From positions 1 through 32,188 of the forward strand of contig CAMJHM010000020.1 in the NCBI GenBank assembly GCA_946405515.1: DNA of 32,188 nucleotides, in the 5' to 3' direction. The position numbers and the translations under genes are program-made. The notes below the pieces were generated by a model, which saw nothing but the letters and a program-made list of their open reading frames with translations, ran no database searches and was not told where the DNA came from. Numbering within the stretch: position 1 is the first letter of the stretch; each line of letters starts with the position of its first letter. Positions 20,882-30,000 of the stretch are shown here, piece after piece. Source of the stretch: an uncultured Fibrobacter sp. GTDB lineage: Bacteria > Fibrobacterota > Fibrobacteria > Fibrobacterales > Fibrobacteraceae.

Positions 20882-20919
20882 CCACGCCACCCCGAGCGTG
20901 GTCCCCTCCCGCATTTTTT
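20882..20919 (+). terminator. Possible terminator after the COG3014-like gene
   Basis: A 6-bp stem CCACGC/GCGTGG with an 8-base loop is followed, 12 bases later, by six Ts. The spacing is too long for a classic terminator, so this is tentative. Confidence 0.35.
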
Positions 20920-21048
20920 CAAAAAAAACTCGCCTTTAGGCTACATTCCACAAAAAAAGAGGTATTTTTATCCCGGCCTGTGTTCCGACCGGCAAATTTT
21001 CTTTATTTTTAATTTGAAAATAGGAAAGTATTTAATCAGGAGCGCAAC

Positions 21049-21849
21049 ATGAACTTCAAAATTATCGCTACAGCGGCAGCACTGCTTGCAACTCAGTCGT
21101 TTGCAATCATTGGCGTCGGCGCGCATTATGCCCCCGGCTTTGGCACAAAAATGAAGGCCGGCCCCAAGGCCCCCGTTAATAAGGAAGGTTCTATCAAATT
21201 CAGCCACGAAGGCTTTGACGAGATGATGCAGGGCTTCGGTTTCAAGCTCTGGATAGACCTGCTCCCGATTATCGACATCGAAGGTACCTTCAACATCCAG
21301 TTCGGCTCCTACGATGCAAGTCTTTATGTTTTGAACCCGACTTCCGGCGTCGAATCGGAAATCCCTCTCGAAATTGAACTGGGCGGGACCCCGTTCGCCA
21401 AGGCCAACCCGAAGTACGTGGCCATGAACGGCGACCTCTCCATCACCTACCCGATTACTTCTCTCCCGATCATCCGTCCCTACATCGGCGGTGGTCTCAC
21501 TGTGTTTGCCAACAGCTTTGTGTTGAACCAGGCCTACGTTTCCGCCCTGGTTGACGACCCGGCCATCCAGACATTGATTGCAGATGCCGCCGCAGGAGCA
21601 ACTCCAGAAGCACAAGCTAAACTTCAGGAAGCCGGTGAAGCTCTCAAGCAGCGCGTTCAGGACAAGGCCGCAAAGGAGAGCATCAACACTAGCATCGGCG
21701 GTCATGCCCTCGTCGGTTTCCGCCTGAAACTCCCCATTATCCCCATCGCCGCGTACTGTAACTTCAAGTACTACTTCGGCGGTGAATATCCGAAGGAAAT
21801 TGATGCCGGACACATGACTCTCGAAGTCGGCGGCGGCCTAGCTATTTAG
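21049..21849 (+). CDS. Predicted exported outer-membrane-like protein
   Basis: 266 residues. A signal peptide is seen (MNFKIIATAAALLATQSFA). The mature part alternates amphipathic strands rich in Gly and aromatic residues (GFGFKLWIDLLPIIDIEGTF, PIIRPYIGGGLTVFANSF, LVGFRLKLPIIPIAAYCNF) and ends in a strand LEVGGGLAI, consistent with a small beta-barrel, interrupted by an Ala/Gln-rich helical insertion at about 178-215. I do not recognise a family beyond this. AGGAG precedes the ATG. The response regulator starts 26 bases downstream without a terminator, so this gene may be part of the two-component operon. Confidence 0.75.
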   Translation: MNFKIIATAAALLATQSFAIIGVGAHYAPGFGTKMKAGPKAPVNKEGSIKFSHEGFDEMMQGFGFKLWIDLLPIIDIEGTFNIQFGSYDASLYVLNPTSGVESEIPLEIELGGTPFAKANPKYVAMNGDLSITYPITSLPIIRPYIGGGLTVFANSFVLNQAYVSALVDDPAIQTLIADAAAGATPEAQAKLQEAGEALKQRVQDKAAKESINTSIGGHALVGFRLKLPIIPIAAYCNFKYYFGGEYPKEIDAGHMTLEVGGGLAI

Positions 21850-21875
21850 AATTGAGGTCAAATAAAGGAAAAACA

Positions 21876-22604
21876 ATGACACAGAATACGAGCAGCACGA
21901 ATATTCTCATTATCGAAGACGAAATTGCAATCGCCGAAGGTCTGGTGGACCTTTGCGAATTGAACGGCTACAGCGTCAAGCACGTGGCCGACGGTGAAAG
22001 CGGCCTTAACGAAGCCTTGACAGGGCAGTATGGTCTTGTTCTCCTCGACCTCATGCTCCCGGGCATGGACGGCTTTACTGTCTGCGACAAGATTCGCGAA
22101 AAGGACAAGAGCCTCCCGATTATCATCCTCTCTGCAAAGAACGCCGATGAGGATATTATCAACGGTCTCAAGTACGGCGCCGACGACTACGTCCCCAAGC
22201 CGTTCTCCGTCCCGATGCTGCTCGCCCGCATCGAGGCTGTGCTGCGTCGCAGCCGCCAGACCATGGAAAACGAAGGCAAGCTCGTTGCTGGCAACCTCCG
22301 CGTGAACTTCCGCGAATACACCGGTACCCGCGGTACCGAAGAACTCGCGTTCACCCGCAAGGAAATTGAAATTCTCGAATATCTGTGGAACAACCGCGAC
22401 CACGCCGTTCCTCGTGCCGAACTCCTCAAGAAGGTCTGGGGCTACGAGAATGCCGAATCCGTGGATACGCGCACGGTCGACATCCACATCACCAAACTCC
22501 GCAAGAAAATCGAAGACGATCCCTCCCACCCGAAACTGCTTGTCACGTTCCGCGGCGAGGGCTACCAGATGCGCTCTACGCCTGAATGCGAAAAATCCAC
22601 CTAA
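21876..22604 (+). CDS. OmpR/PhoB-family response regulator
   Basis: 242 residues. An N-terminal receiver domain (ILIIEDEIAIAEGL, phosphorylated Asp at D58 in LVLLDLMLPGMDG, ILSAKN, and the conserved Lys in VPKPFS) is joined to a C-terminal winged helix (FTRKEIEILEYLWNN, VDTRTVDIHITKLRKKIE, VTFRGEGYQM). I chose the ATG at 21876 because AGGAA lies before it; the in-frame TTG at 21852 lies ahead of that site. It overlaps the kinase gene by 19 bases, showing tight coupling. It lies 26 bases after the exported protein gene. Confidence 0.95.
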   Translation: MTQNTSSTNILIIEDEIAIAEGLVDLCELNGYSVKHVADGESGLNEALTGQYGLVLLDLMLPGMDGFTVCDKIREKDKSLPIIILSAKNADEDIINGLKYGADDYVPKPFSVPMLLARIEAVLRRSRQTMENEGKLVAGNLRVNFREYTGTRGTEELAFTRKEIEILEYLWNNRDHAVPRAELLKKVWGYENAESVDTRTVDIHITKLRKKIEDDPSHPKLLVTFRGEGYQMRSTPECEKST

Positions 22605-24394
22605 TATTCGTCGCGATATTTGTTGCCATTGCGATACCGGTCATCGTCTTGTTGGCCCATTCGTATTCGCAATTGCAACAGAATGCGCAATACGCCTACA
22701 GGGAACATGCCTTCCTGGTTCTGCAGATGCTGAACCAGCGTTTTGTCGATGACATGACCATCGAGGACCAGCGGTCGTATTCCGAATACCGCTTTATCCG
22801 CGCGGTCCCCGTGATTGGCGGCGAAGAGATTACGCTCTCGGAACTCGCGAACTTCCCCCTCCGGAGCCACTTCAAGGGAATCGTCGGGCATTTCCAGATG
22901 GACCCCGACGGCACGCTCCGCACGCCTATCCTCCCCGATGGTGTCCTTGAGAAAATTCCGATGGCCGACCGCAACAAGCGCGAGGCGGTGCTCTACAAGA
23001 TTCAGACAATCCTCATGAAGCAGAACTTCAGGATTGGCGAAATCAACAACATCAAGCCGCAACCCCGCGACTCCATCGAATCCATCCTCGACCAGATTTA
23101 CAAGCAAGACCTTGGGCTTTCTGCAAGCAAGAACCAGAAGAAACCATACACGCCCAAAAGGGAGAAGCGTTTTGAACAAACTTCCGAAAAGGAATCGTTT
23201 GCGTTCAACGTCGAATCGACCCGGATGGACGCTTACGGCCTCTTGCGCACCAATATCGATACGACTCATGTAATGGAAGTGGAAATCGAGCCGTTCCAGG
23301 CAACGTTCGACAACACGTACATCATCTTCTACCGTAACGTCAAGCGCGGCTCCGAGATATTCGTGCAAGGCTTTATTGTGGAACTGCGCACCTACCTCAC
23401 GAACCTCGTCATGAACGAAATCAAGTTCTCCCCTCAAGAACAGAACCTGGTTATCGAGTTCGTAGGCCAAGACAAGCCGCTCGTCTCTTACGGCGACCTC
23501 AACAAGTCCTCTACACTGTTATTGAGCACACCTCTGCCCTCGCCGCTCGGCAGCATTTCGCTCAACATGTACGTCACGCAAAAGCAAAGCGCACCGGGTA
23601 GCGGAATCCTCCTGTTCCTCGGCATCGCCATGTTGGTCGTGTTGGGCGGCGGTCTCATCTGCATCTACAAACTCACGCAGAGCCAGCTCGCTCTTGCTTC
23701 CAAGCGCCAGGACTTCGTCTCTGCAGTCAGTCACGAACTTAAAACTCCGCTTACCGCCATCCGCATGTACGCAGAGCTCTTGCAGAACTCCTGGGTGGCC
23801 AACGAAGACAAACGGCAGAAGTATTACAACCAGATTGCAAGCGAAACGGAACGCCTCACGCGCCTCATCCAGAACGTGCTGAACCTCTCCAAGCTGGACG
23901 GCAACCGCTGGAACGTGCAGCTCCGCAAGGAACGCCCGAAGGGCGTGCTCGACGACTTTGTCGCGACATACAGCAAGAACGTGGAAAAGCAAGGCTTCGA
24001 GCTCACTGTTTCTTCTGATACCGACGTCAAGGACATCACGCTGATGATGGACCGCGACGCCATCATGCAGATTCTCATGAACCTGGTGGACAACTCGCTC
24101 AAGTTCTCCAAGAACGCGGACTACAAGATGATCAACATCGAGTTGCGCCTCAAGGATACGGACCTCTACCTTGCCGTGCGCGACTACGGGCCAGGTATCC
24201 CGCAAGCCGAAATGACGAAGGTGTTCCAGGAGTTCTACCGCGTCGAAAACGAGATGACGAGGCAGACGAGCGGTACGGGTATCGGCCTTTCCATGGTCAA
24301 GAAGCTTTGCACGCTCACCAACATGAAAATCGAACTCGAGAACGCGAATCCCGGCCTGCGCACGAAGATTCACTTCCCGCCCCTATCGATCTAG
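22586..24394 (+). CDS. Membrane sensor histidine kinase
   Basis: 602 residues. Two membrane segments (about 5-25 and 338-361) flank a large periplasmic sensor region of about 310 residues without a recognised domain. The cytoplasmic part has HisKA with phospho-accepting H383 in VSHELKTPL, the N box NLVDNSLKFS, G1 DYGPGIP and G2 GTGIGLSMVK. No HAMP domain is evident between the second membrane segment and HisKA, which is unusual but known. It is partner to the overlapping response regulator. Signal unknown; the long periplasmic part suggests an envelope or external cue. Confidence 0.94.
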   Translation: MRKIHLIFVAIFVAIAIPVIVLLAHSYSQLQQNAQYAYREHAFLVLQMLNQRFVDDMTIEDQRSYSEYRFIRAVPVIGGEEITLSELANFPLRSHFKGIVGHFQMDPDGTLRTPILPDGVLEKIPMADRNKREAVLYKIQTILMKQNFRIGEINNIKPQPRDSIESILDQIYKQDLGLSASKNQKKPYTPKREKRFEQTSEKESFAFNVESTRMDAYGLLRTNIDTTHVMEVEIEPFQATFDNTYIIFYRNVKRGSEIFVQGFIVELRTYLTNLVMNEIKFSPQEQNLVIEFVGQDKPLVSYGDLNKSSTLLLSTPLPSPLGSISLNMYVTQKQSAPGSGILLFLGIAMLVVLGGGLICIYKLTQSQLALASKRQDFVSAVSHELKTPLTAIRMYAELLQNSWVANEDKRQKYYNQIASETERLTRLIQNVLNLSKLDGNRWNVQLRKERPKGVLDDFVATYSKNVEKQGFELTVSSDTDVKDITLMMDRDAIMQILMNLVDNSLKFSKNADYKMINIELRLKDTDLYLAVRDYGPGIPQAEMTKVFQEFYRVENEMTRQTSGTGIGLSMVKKLCTLTNMKIELENANPGLRTKIHFPPLSI

Positions 24395-24427
24395 GGTATT
24401 GCAGTTCCCGTAACAAAAAAGTTTCAC

Positions 24428-24451
24428 TGGCATGGCGACACACGCCTGCCA
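24428..24451. other. Bulged 9-bp hairpin between kinase and phosphofructokinase genes
   Basis: TGGCA and GGCG (with one bulged T) pair with CGCC and TGCCA around the loop ACACA. It is followed by an A-run and TTTGTATTTT, not a T-run. It could be a weak terminator or a leader structure; a TTTGTATTTT stretch like that at 18137-18146 may be part of the promoter. Confidence 0.4.
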
Positions 24452-24501
24452 AAAAATTTGTATTTTCACTACGGCTTTCAAGTGCATAGCCAGAGGTATT
24501 T

Positions 24502-25845
24502 ATGACACAGGAAGATATTCTGCAGAACCCAGAAAAGTATGACCTTTCTATTGAATCCGTTGGCCAGGGAACGCTTCACTCGCCCATGAGCGGCGTGCCT
24601 TTTGTCTCCGATTCAGACCGCGTCGCGCTCACTACCGACACAAAGAAATTGCAGGATTTTTTCAGCAAAGGTATCGAAGTCCCCTCGCTCGAGACTGCCG
24701 GCCCGCGCGAAACCATTTTCCACGACCCGGCATGGACCCGCGCCGGCATTGTCACCTGCGGCGGCCTCTGCCCGGGTTTGAACAACGTTATCAAGAGCCT
24801 CGTTACCGTGCTCTGGTTCGACTACGGTGTGCGCAACATCTTTGGCATCCCTTACGGCTACCGTGGGCTCAATCCCTCTTACGGCTACCCGCCCATCATG
24901 CTCAACCCGGACGTGGTTGACGCCATCCAGGACGATGGCGGCACCATCCTCGGCAGCTCCCGCGGCAACCAGGAACCCTCCGTCATGGTCGACACCCTGA
25001 TGCGCCTGAACATCAATGTGTTGTTCTGCATCGGCGGCGACGGCACGCTTCGCGGCGCGCACGCCATCGCGCAAGAAGTCAAGAAGCGCAAGCAGCCCAT
25101 CTCGGTCATCGGCATCCCGAAGACCATCGACAACGATTTGAACCTCATCGACCGCACGTTCGGTTTCGAGACCGCCGTGCTCAGCGCGACCAACGTCATC
25201 ACGAGCGCCCACAACGAGGCGAATGGCGCCTTTAACGGGCTCGGCCTCGTGAAGCTCATGGGCCGCGACTCCGGATTTATCGCCGCCTATGCGGCACTTG
25301 CCACCACCGTCGTGAACTTCTGCCTCGTCCCCGAAGTCCCCTTCACGCTTGAAGGCGAGAACGGGCTCTTCAAGGCGCTCGAAAACCGCTACGACTGCGG
25401 CAAGACGCATGCCGTGCTCGCCGTCGCCGAAGGCGCAGGCCAGCACCTGTTCGACGGCCAAGAAGAACGCCGCGACGCAAGCGGCAACATCCTCAAGAAA
25501 GATATTGGTGAATTCCTGACGCTCAAAATCAAGGAACACTTCGAAAAGGTGGGCAAGGAAATCAACATCAAGTACTTTGACCCGAGCTACACCGTGCGCA
25601 GTATCCCCGCCAAGGGCACCGACGCCATCTTCTGCTACCAGCTCGCCGAAAATGCGGTACACGCCGCCATGGCAGGCAAGACGGACATGGTCGTCGGCAG
25701 CATGAACGGCACGTTCTCGCATGTGCCTATAGAATACGCCGTGAGCGAACGCCGCAAAATAGACCCCAACGGAGCGCTCTGGCACGCCGTACTCGGCGCA
25801 ACACGTCAAGTAGACTATTTCACAGGCAAACGCCGCAAAAAATAA
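24502..25845 (+). CDS. pfkA: 6-phosphofructokinase, probably ATP-dependent long type
   Basis: Phosphorylates fructose 6-phosphate to the 1,6-bisphosphate in glycolysis; cytoplasmic. The 447 residues include VTCGGLCPGLNNVI, YGYRGL, the phosphoryl-donor motif GGDGTLRGA (178-186), PKTIDNDLNLIDRTFGFETA (from 206), LMGRDSGFIAAYAAL and a late GTDAIFCYQLAENAVHAAMAG segment. Gly at position 181 (GGDGT, not GGDD) points to ATP rather than pyrophosphate as donor, while PKTIDND is shared with PPi enzymes, a combination known in plant and trypanosome ATP-PFKs. AGAGG precedes the ATG. It has its own gap upstream. Confidence 0.92.
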   Translation: MTQEDILQNPEKYDLSIESVGQGTLHSPMSGVPFVSDSDRVALTTDTKKLQDFFSKGIEVPSLETAGPRETIFHDPAWTRAGIVTCGGLCPGLNNVIKSLVTVLWFDYGVRNIFGIPYGYRGLNPSYGYPPIMLNPDVVDAIQDDGGTILGSSRGNQEPSVMVDTLMRLNINVLFCIGGDGTLRGAHAIAQEVKKRKQPISVIGIPKTIDNDLNLIDRTFGFETAVLSATNVITSAHNEANGAFNGLGLVKLMGRDSGFIAAYAALATTVVNFCLVPEVPFTLEGENGLFKALENRYDCGKTHAVLAVAEGAGQHLFDGQEERRDASGNILKKDIGEFLTLKIKEHFEKVGKEINIKYFDPSYTVRSIPAKGTDAIFCYQLAENAVHAAMAGKTDMVVGSMNGTFSHVPIEYAVSERRKIDPNGALWHAVLGATRQVDYFTGKRRKK

Positions 25846-25879
25846 CCCACTTTTCCGATTGTTTTACTAAGTTGTTTCT

Positions 25880-26023
25880 ATGCTGAAAAAAGAAGAAAGA
25901 ATCCTCATTCGCACGGCACTTATGGAGTACAGGAAAAACCTGTTCAAGACTTTCCACGGACTTGACGAGGAAAAAAAGACCCTCGCTGGAGTCAACCACA
26001 TCCTGCAGAACTGGAAGGTCTAG
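25880..26023 (+). CDS. Possible 47-aa small protein
   Basis: An ATG-to-TAG frame of 47 codons (MLKKEERILIRTALMEYRK onward, ending LQNWKV) lies between the phosphofructokinase and the TPR-like gene, filling most of the gap. The composition is helical and charged, with normal codon use. It begins 34 bases after the pfk stop and ends 7 bases before the next ATG, so it fits an operon layout, and a GGAAGG near its end could serve the next gene. No clear Shine-Dalgarno precedes its own ATG. No family recognised. Confidence 0.5.
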   Translation: MLKKEERILIRTALMEYRKNLFKTFHGLDEEKKTLAGVNHILQNWKV

Positions 26024-26030
26024 CCCGCAA

Positions 26031-26804
26031 ATGAATGCCCGCATCCATCTTCTTTCACTGATTCTCCTTTGCGCAGGAGTCGCCACGGCAAACGAAGACC
26101 TCCGTTTTGCTGATTCCTGTTATGCAGCGAGAGCCGAACGCTCTGTCGAAGACAGGGCGGATGCAGAAAATGCGAAGAAGATGATTGCCGCTTACAAGCG
26201 CGCCCAGGCAGACCCCGCAGTCGCCGAAGCCGCAACGGCGGGCGTCGTGAGGAGCATTTACTATGCCTTCCGGTTTGTCCCCTTCGCAAAGAAGCAGCGG
26301 GCTGCACGTCTCGACACGCTCAAGAACGTTTCCGAGGCCGCTTACGCCAAGTACCCGAAGAACAAGGAAATCGCCCACATCTACGCTTCGTCGCTTTCGA
26401 TGTGGGGGGCTGAACGTGGCCCGCTCATCTCCGTCAAGGAAGGCGTCGCCAACAAGGTCCGCGATATCGCGACTGCGGCAAACAACTACCAGATTCTCGG
26501 GCGTGCCCACCAGCTTTTGCCCTACATTCCCATCATCCTCTCGTGGCCCGACAAGGCGCTCGCCGAAAAGTACCTGGTGATGGCACTGGAACAAGATCCC
26601 AAAGATTTGTACAACTACTTCTTCCTCGCAGAACTGCGCTTTGACCAAAAGCGCTATGCCGATGCGCTCAATATCATCAACCGCGGGCTTGCCAGGGGAA
26701 TCCGCACCAGCGACTTCCTCGAAGACAAACGCGGACGCTGGAAGCTCAAAGAACTCCAGAAGAAAATCAACGCAAAGCTAGATAAGAAACAGGCGAAAAA
26801 CTAG
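26031..26804 (+). CDS. Exported TPR-like helical protein
   Basis: 257 residues from the ATG at 26031, chosen because the signal peptide (MNARIHLLSLILLCAGVATA) starts there; the longer frame from 25962 overlaps the 47-aa ORF. The mature protein is helical; a TPR-type pair is clear near the C-terminus (ALAEKYLVMALEQDPKDLYN, FFLAELRFDQKRYADALN). The middle (NNYQILGRAHQLLPYIPIIL) recalls periplasmic TPR partners of TRAP transporters (TatT type), but I see no transporter genes nearby. Likely periplasmic. Its TAG stop overlaps the stop of a convergent 50-aa ORF in the shared tetramer CTAG. Confidence 0.78.
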   Translation: MNARIHLLSLILLCAGVATANEDLRFADSCYAARAERSVEDRADAENAKKMIAAYKRAQADPAVAEAATAGVVRSIYYAFRFVPFAKKQRAARLDTLKNVSEAAYAKYPKNKEIAHIYASSLSMWGAERGPLISVKEGVANKVRDIATAANNYQILGRAHQLLPYIPIILSWPDKALAEKYLVMALEQDPKDLYNYFFLAELRFDQKRYADALNIINRGLARGIRTSDFLEDKRGRWKLKELQKKINAKLDKKQAKN

Positions 26805-26953
26805 TTCTGGCCGGAGCCAATCACAACGGGTATGTCAGAAGGAAGGCTAGCTTCTAGCAAATTGCAACGAGGCTTTAAAACTTCCACCTTCATCTCGGGG
26901 GTGGTGTACTGCTTCTTTTGTTGTAAATCCATGTTCTTAAGAGCATTTTCCAT
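26801..26953 (-). CDS. Probable 50-aa small protein downstream of the giant surface protein
   Basis: ATG at 26953 to TAG at 26801, 50 codons. AGGTGAGG lies on the minus strand about 6 bases before the ATG, a strong ribosome binding site. The peptide starts MENALKNMDLQQKKQ, then YTTPEMKVEVLKPRCN and LLEASLPSD, ending in IPVVIGSGQN. The pattern Y-x-x-P-x-[MK]-x-V then hydrophobic residues and LL-x-[AG]-S resembles the many short (about 50 aa) 'YxxP...LL' proteins of Bacteroidetes whose role is not known to me. It has no signal peptide. It lies 92 bases after the giant gene's stop on the same strand. I rate it as real because of the ribosome binding site and the pattern. Confidence 0.6.
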   Translation of the reverse strand: MENALKNMDLQQKKQYTTPEMKVEVLKPRCNLLEASLPSDIPVVIGSGQN

Positions 26954-27002
26954 ATAAAGCCTCACCTATTCATAAATAAAAATAATAAACAAGTGCGCGG
27001 CC

Positions 27003-27024
27003 ATGGCAGGTTTTGCCCCGCCAT
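27003..27024 (-). terminator. Possible weak terminator or processing hairpin after the giant gene
   Basis: ATGGC-A-GG pairs with CC-C-GCCAT (one mismatch) around TTTTGC. On the minus strand a T-rich stretch follows about 15 bases later, so readthrough into the 50-aa ORF is plausible. Confidence 0.35.
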
Positions 27025-27045
27025 CACCGGCACAAATTTCGCTAT

Positions 27046-30000
27046 TTAGCGCTTTTTCCCGACGTACACGCCCTTTGCCTTGGGCTTTGCGTTCAAGCTG
27101 CGGCCCTTGAGGTCGTATGTGCGGGTAACGGGCGTGAACTCACCAGTGCGCGTATTGATGCGGCCGATGACGGTCGTCTTCTTTTCGCTACCCGATTCGC
27201 CCGAACCGATACCGGCACGTCCCTTGCCTTCGACAACCACGACCTCGATTTCTTCGGGGAGTTCGTTGCTACGGTCACGCCACACGGACACATGGCCTGC
27301 CGGAGCGGGCCTCGGTTCCGCATTGGAACTGCTGTGCTTCAGGTAGGCGCGCAACGGGCGGATAAAGGCGCCGGAACCCGCCTTGACAAACTGCCCGATT
27401 TCGGCACCGTTCGAAGCCGTCGCAGCAAAGCCGTAGACACTGCCCAGGTCGGTATCGCCCTTTTCCCATTTCTTGTACGCATAGGTTCCGATGAACTGCC
27501 AGTTGCCCGAAGTGGCCACTGCCGGCTCGGTCTTCTTGATGGTATAATTTGAACCATTAAAGAAGAGCGTCTCATCCGTCATTTTCAACATGTAGGGCGT
27601 ATTTGCCTTGAGATTCCCTTCGTAAGAACTGCAATCGCGGTCGGGATCCACATCAGCACGGCACCAAACCCTGTTCATCTCAACCTGCAACTTGCCGTTT
27701 TCTTCGGTCATCTGCGAGAATTCAAGGATATCATCCAAACCGCTGACACTCGAGGCATTGAAGTCAAACGGGAAAACAATCGTGGAATACTTGCCCGAAT
27801 CGTTCGCCGTAACCGCAAAATTACGGATAAATTCAACATTGTTCACTTCCATGTCTTCTTCAATGTTCACGGTATCCTTGCCATCGTACAAACCATCAAT
27901 GCGTGCAAACTTGTATCCATTATAATACTCGTAAACCGCGACAGCGGAAGATCCCGACTTTTTCAAAACATCTACACTCAATTCCGGATACCCGCCATTT
28001 CCATTATCATTAGATTTCAGCCGGAATGTAAGAGTCCGGCCTGTACTATATATATAGTCAATGTGATTATTGTTATTAGACATTTTTGCAAGTACTTTTG
28101 CATCTGTATCCATTCCATCGTAAATGAACAGGGAGTCTTCGTCAACAAGGTCCGTACTTCCACTTACACGAAGCGAATAACCTTCGGGAGCAGTCAATAC
28201 GAGAACACCATCATTGTTGTCGCAATAAGCCCAGCCACAAGCCGTACGGACGGTCAACTTTCTGATACCCTCTGGAATATTCGCTACAACCGTATCGGTT
28301 GTCGGAATTGTAGCCCTGAGATAATCATTTGGGGATCTAAATTCTGCATAAATTAGAACATCACCCCTAGGCATTACGAATTTGGCTTCGTTTCCGGAAT
28401 ACCATGTACCACCTACTGGAGAAATACTGTTCCAGGAACCGTGAAAATCTTCCCAATCTACGGTGAAATAATTGAGCAAGTAACCTTCGTCGGGAGTTGC
28501 CACAAGTGTAACAGTATCTCCTACCGTAGCCGAAAGCTTATCAGAGATCATGTTTCCATTCCATGTGCCAGCCAGAGTTATAGAATATACTTCGTTAACA
28601 TCTACAACACGGACATTAGCGTATACACCTTCGCCGTTTCCTTCTCCATCTGACTTGAATTTAAATGTAAGGCTCCGACCCGTGTTTTCCAATTCGCCTA
28701 TTTCGCCACCAACCGATATCGTTGCGAGTTCCCGCTCGGCATCTACTCCATCCCCAGCGTAAATAATCAAGGAATCGCCTTCATCAGAAATATCCCCTGC
28801 ACCCTCTGCAACTACCAATTTATACCCTTCGGGGGCTGTCAAGACGAGTACGCCATCGCTATTACTGTAATACAACCAATCAATGTAGCTGTAATCACTA
28901 TAGATGTCAATCGATTTCATTCCTTCCGGAATATCCAGCCTAAGTGTATCCGCTCTGGGAATAACCGCATCACCATATTCTGCTTCGAAGATATATACTT
29001 CGAGAGAAAGATCTTTTTCCGGCATTACAAACTGAACCTGGTTTTCATACCATGCTGACCTATAGCATCTATTAAATTCATATAAAGTCGTTTTCAAATC
29101 ATATGCTTCAATACAAACGCTGTATGACTTTATATCTGTCACTATATTCAATGTGACCGTATCACCTGGCGCTGCGCTTTCTGGATAGTCATCAATTGTT
29201 CCACCCTGAACTTTGGCAAACTCAATCCTATATTTTTTATCGGGATCAATAATCGTTACAAGCAAATTCATTCTCATATAGGAATCACTGGATTCATAAT
29301 GGAGCGTCAAGGTATCTCCAGAACTATTCAAATACATACCGTTACCTTGGTCCAGCTCCCAAATTTTTGTCGCACCTGTTCCGGAACCATCAAAAACCGC
29401 CATTCCAGCACTGTCGCCATAGGTTTTCACATCTCCCGTCAACTGGAACTTGAACCCTTCGGGTGCTGCCAGCACAAGCGTGCCTTTGCATGCATCATAA
29501 ACACATTCACCATTAACATTAAACGACTCTACATCCGCAGGAATAGTGGCAAATACAGAATCCCGTTGCGGCATCTCTATAAAGAGCCCTTCGTTAGCCG
29601 TCGTCACCTTTTCGACAAATTCAACATTGACCCTGACATTTGCATAAGGCATTGTGAAGGAATAGTCGTTACTTGTATACCATGTACCACCAGTTATAGG
29701 GAGAGACCACGATTCATCGTTCAAATCCAAATAAGCCTCCGCATAAATACTGCCTATCATGTAACCTTCGTTAGGTGTCGCCGTCAAATTAATCGTATTC
29801 CCCGTCGATGCCGACGAAAGGTCTCCTCCGGCATAACCATTTCCGCTATAATGCACATCGACATTGTGCGTAACACTTGCATCAACAAGCCTTACAGGTA
29901 TAGACATGTCATATTCACCTGTCCCGACATAAACAAGAGTCAGGTCCCGCCCAGTCGTTATTCCCGACATCAATTCAGCACCCGAACCAACAGGGTCCGC

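Noticed and set aside
24613..25809. 398-codon open frame on the minus strand opposite pfk
   Set aside because: Shadow of a GC-rich gene; the plus strand is unmistakably phosphofructokinase.
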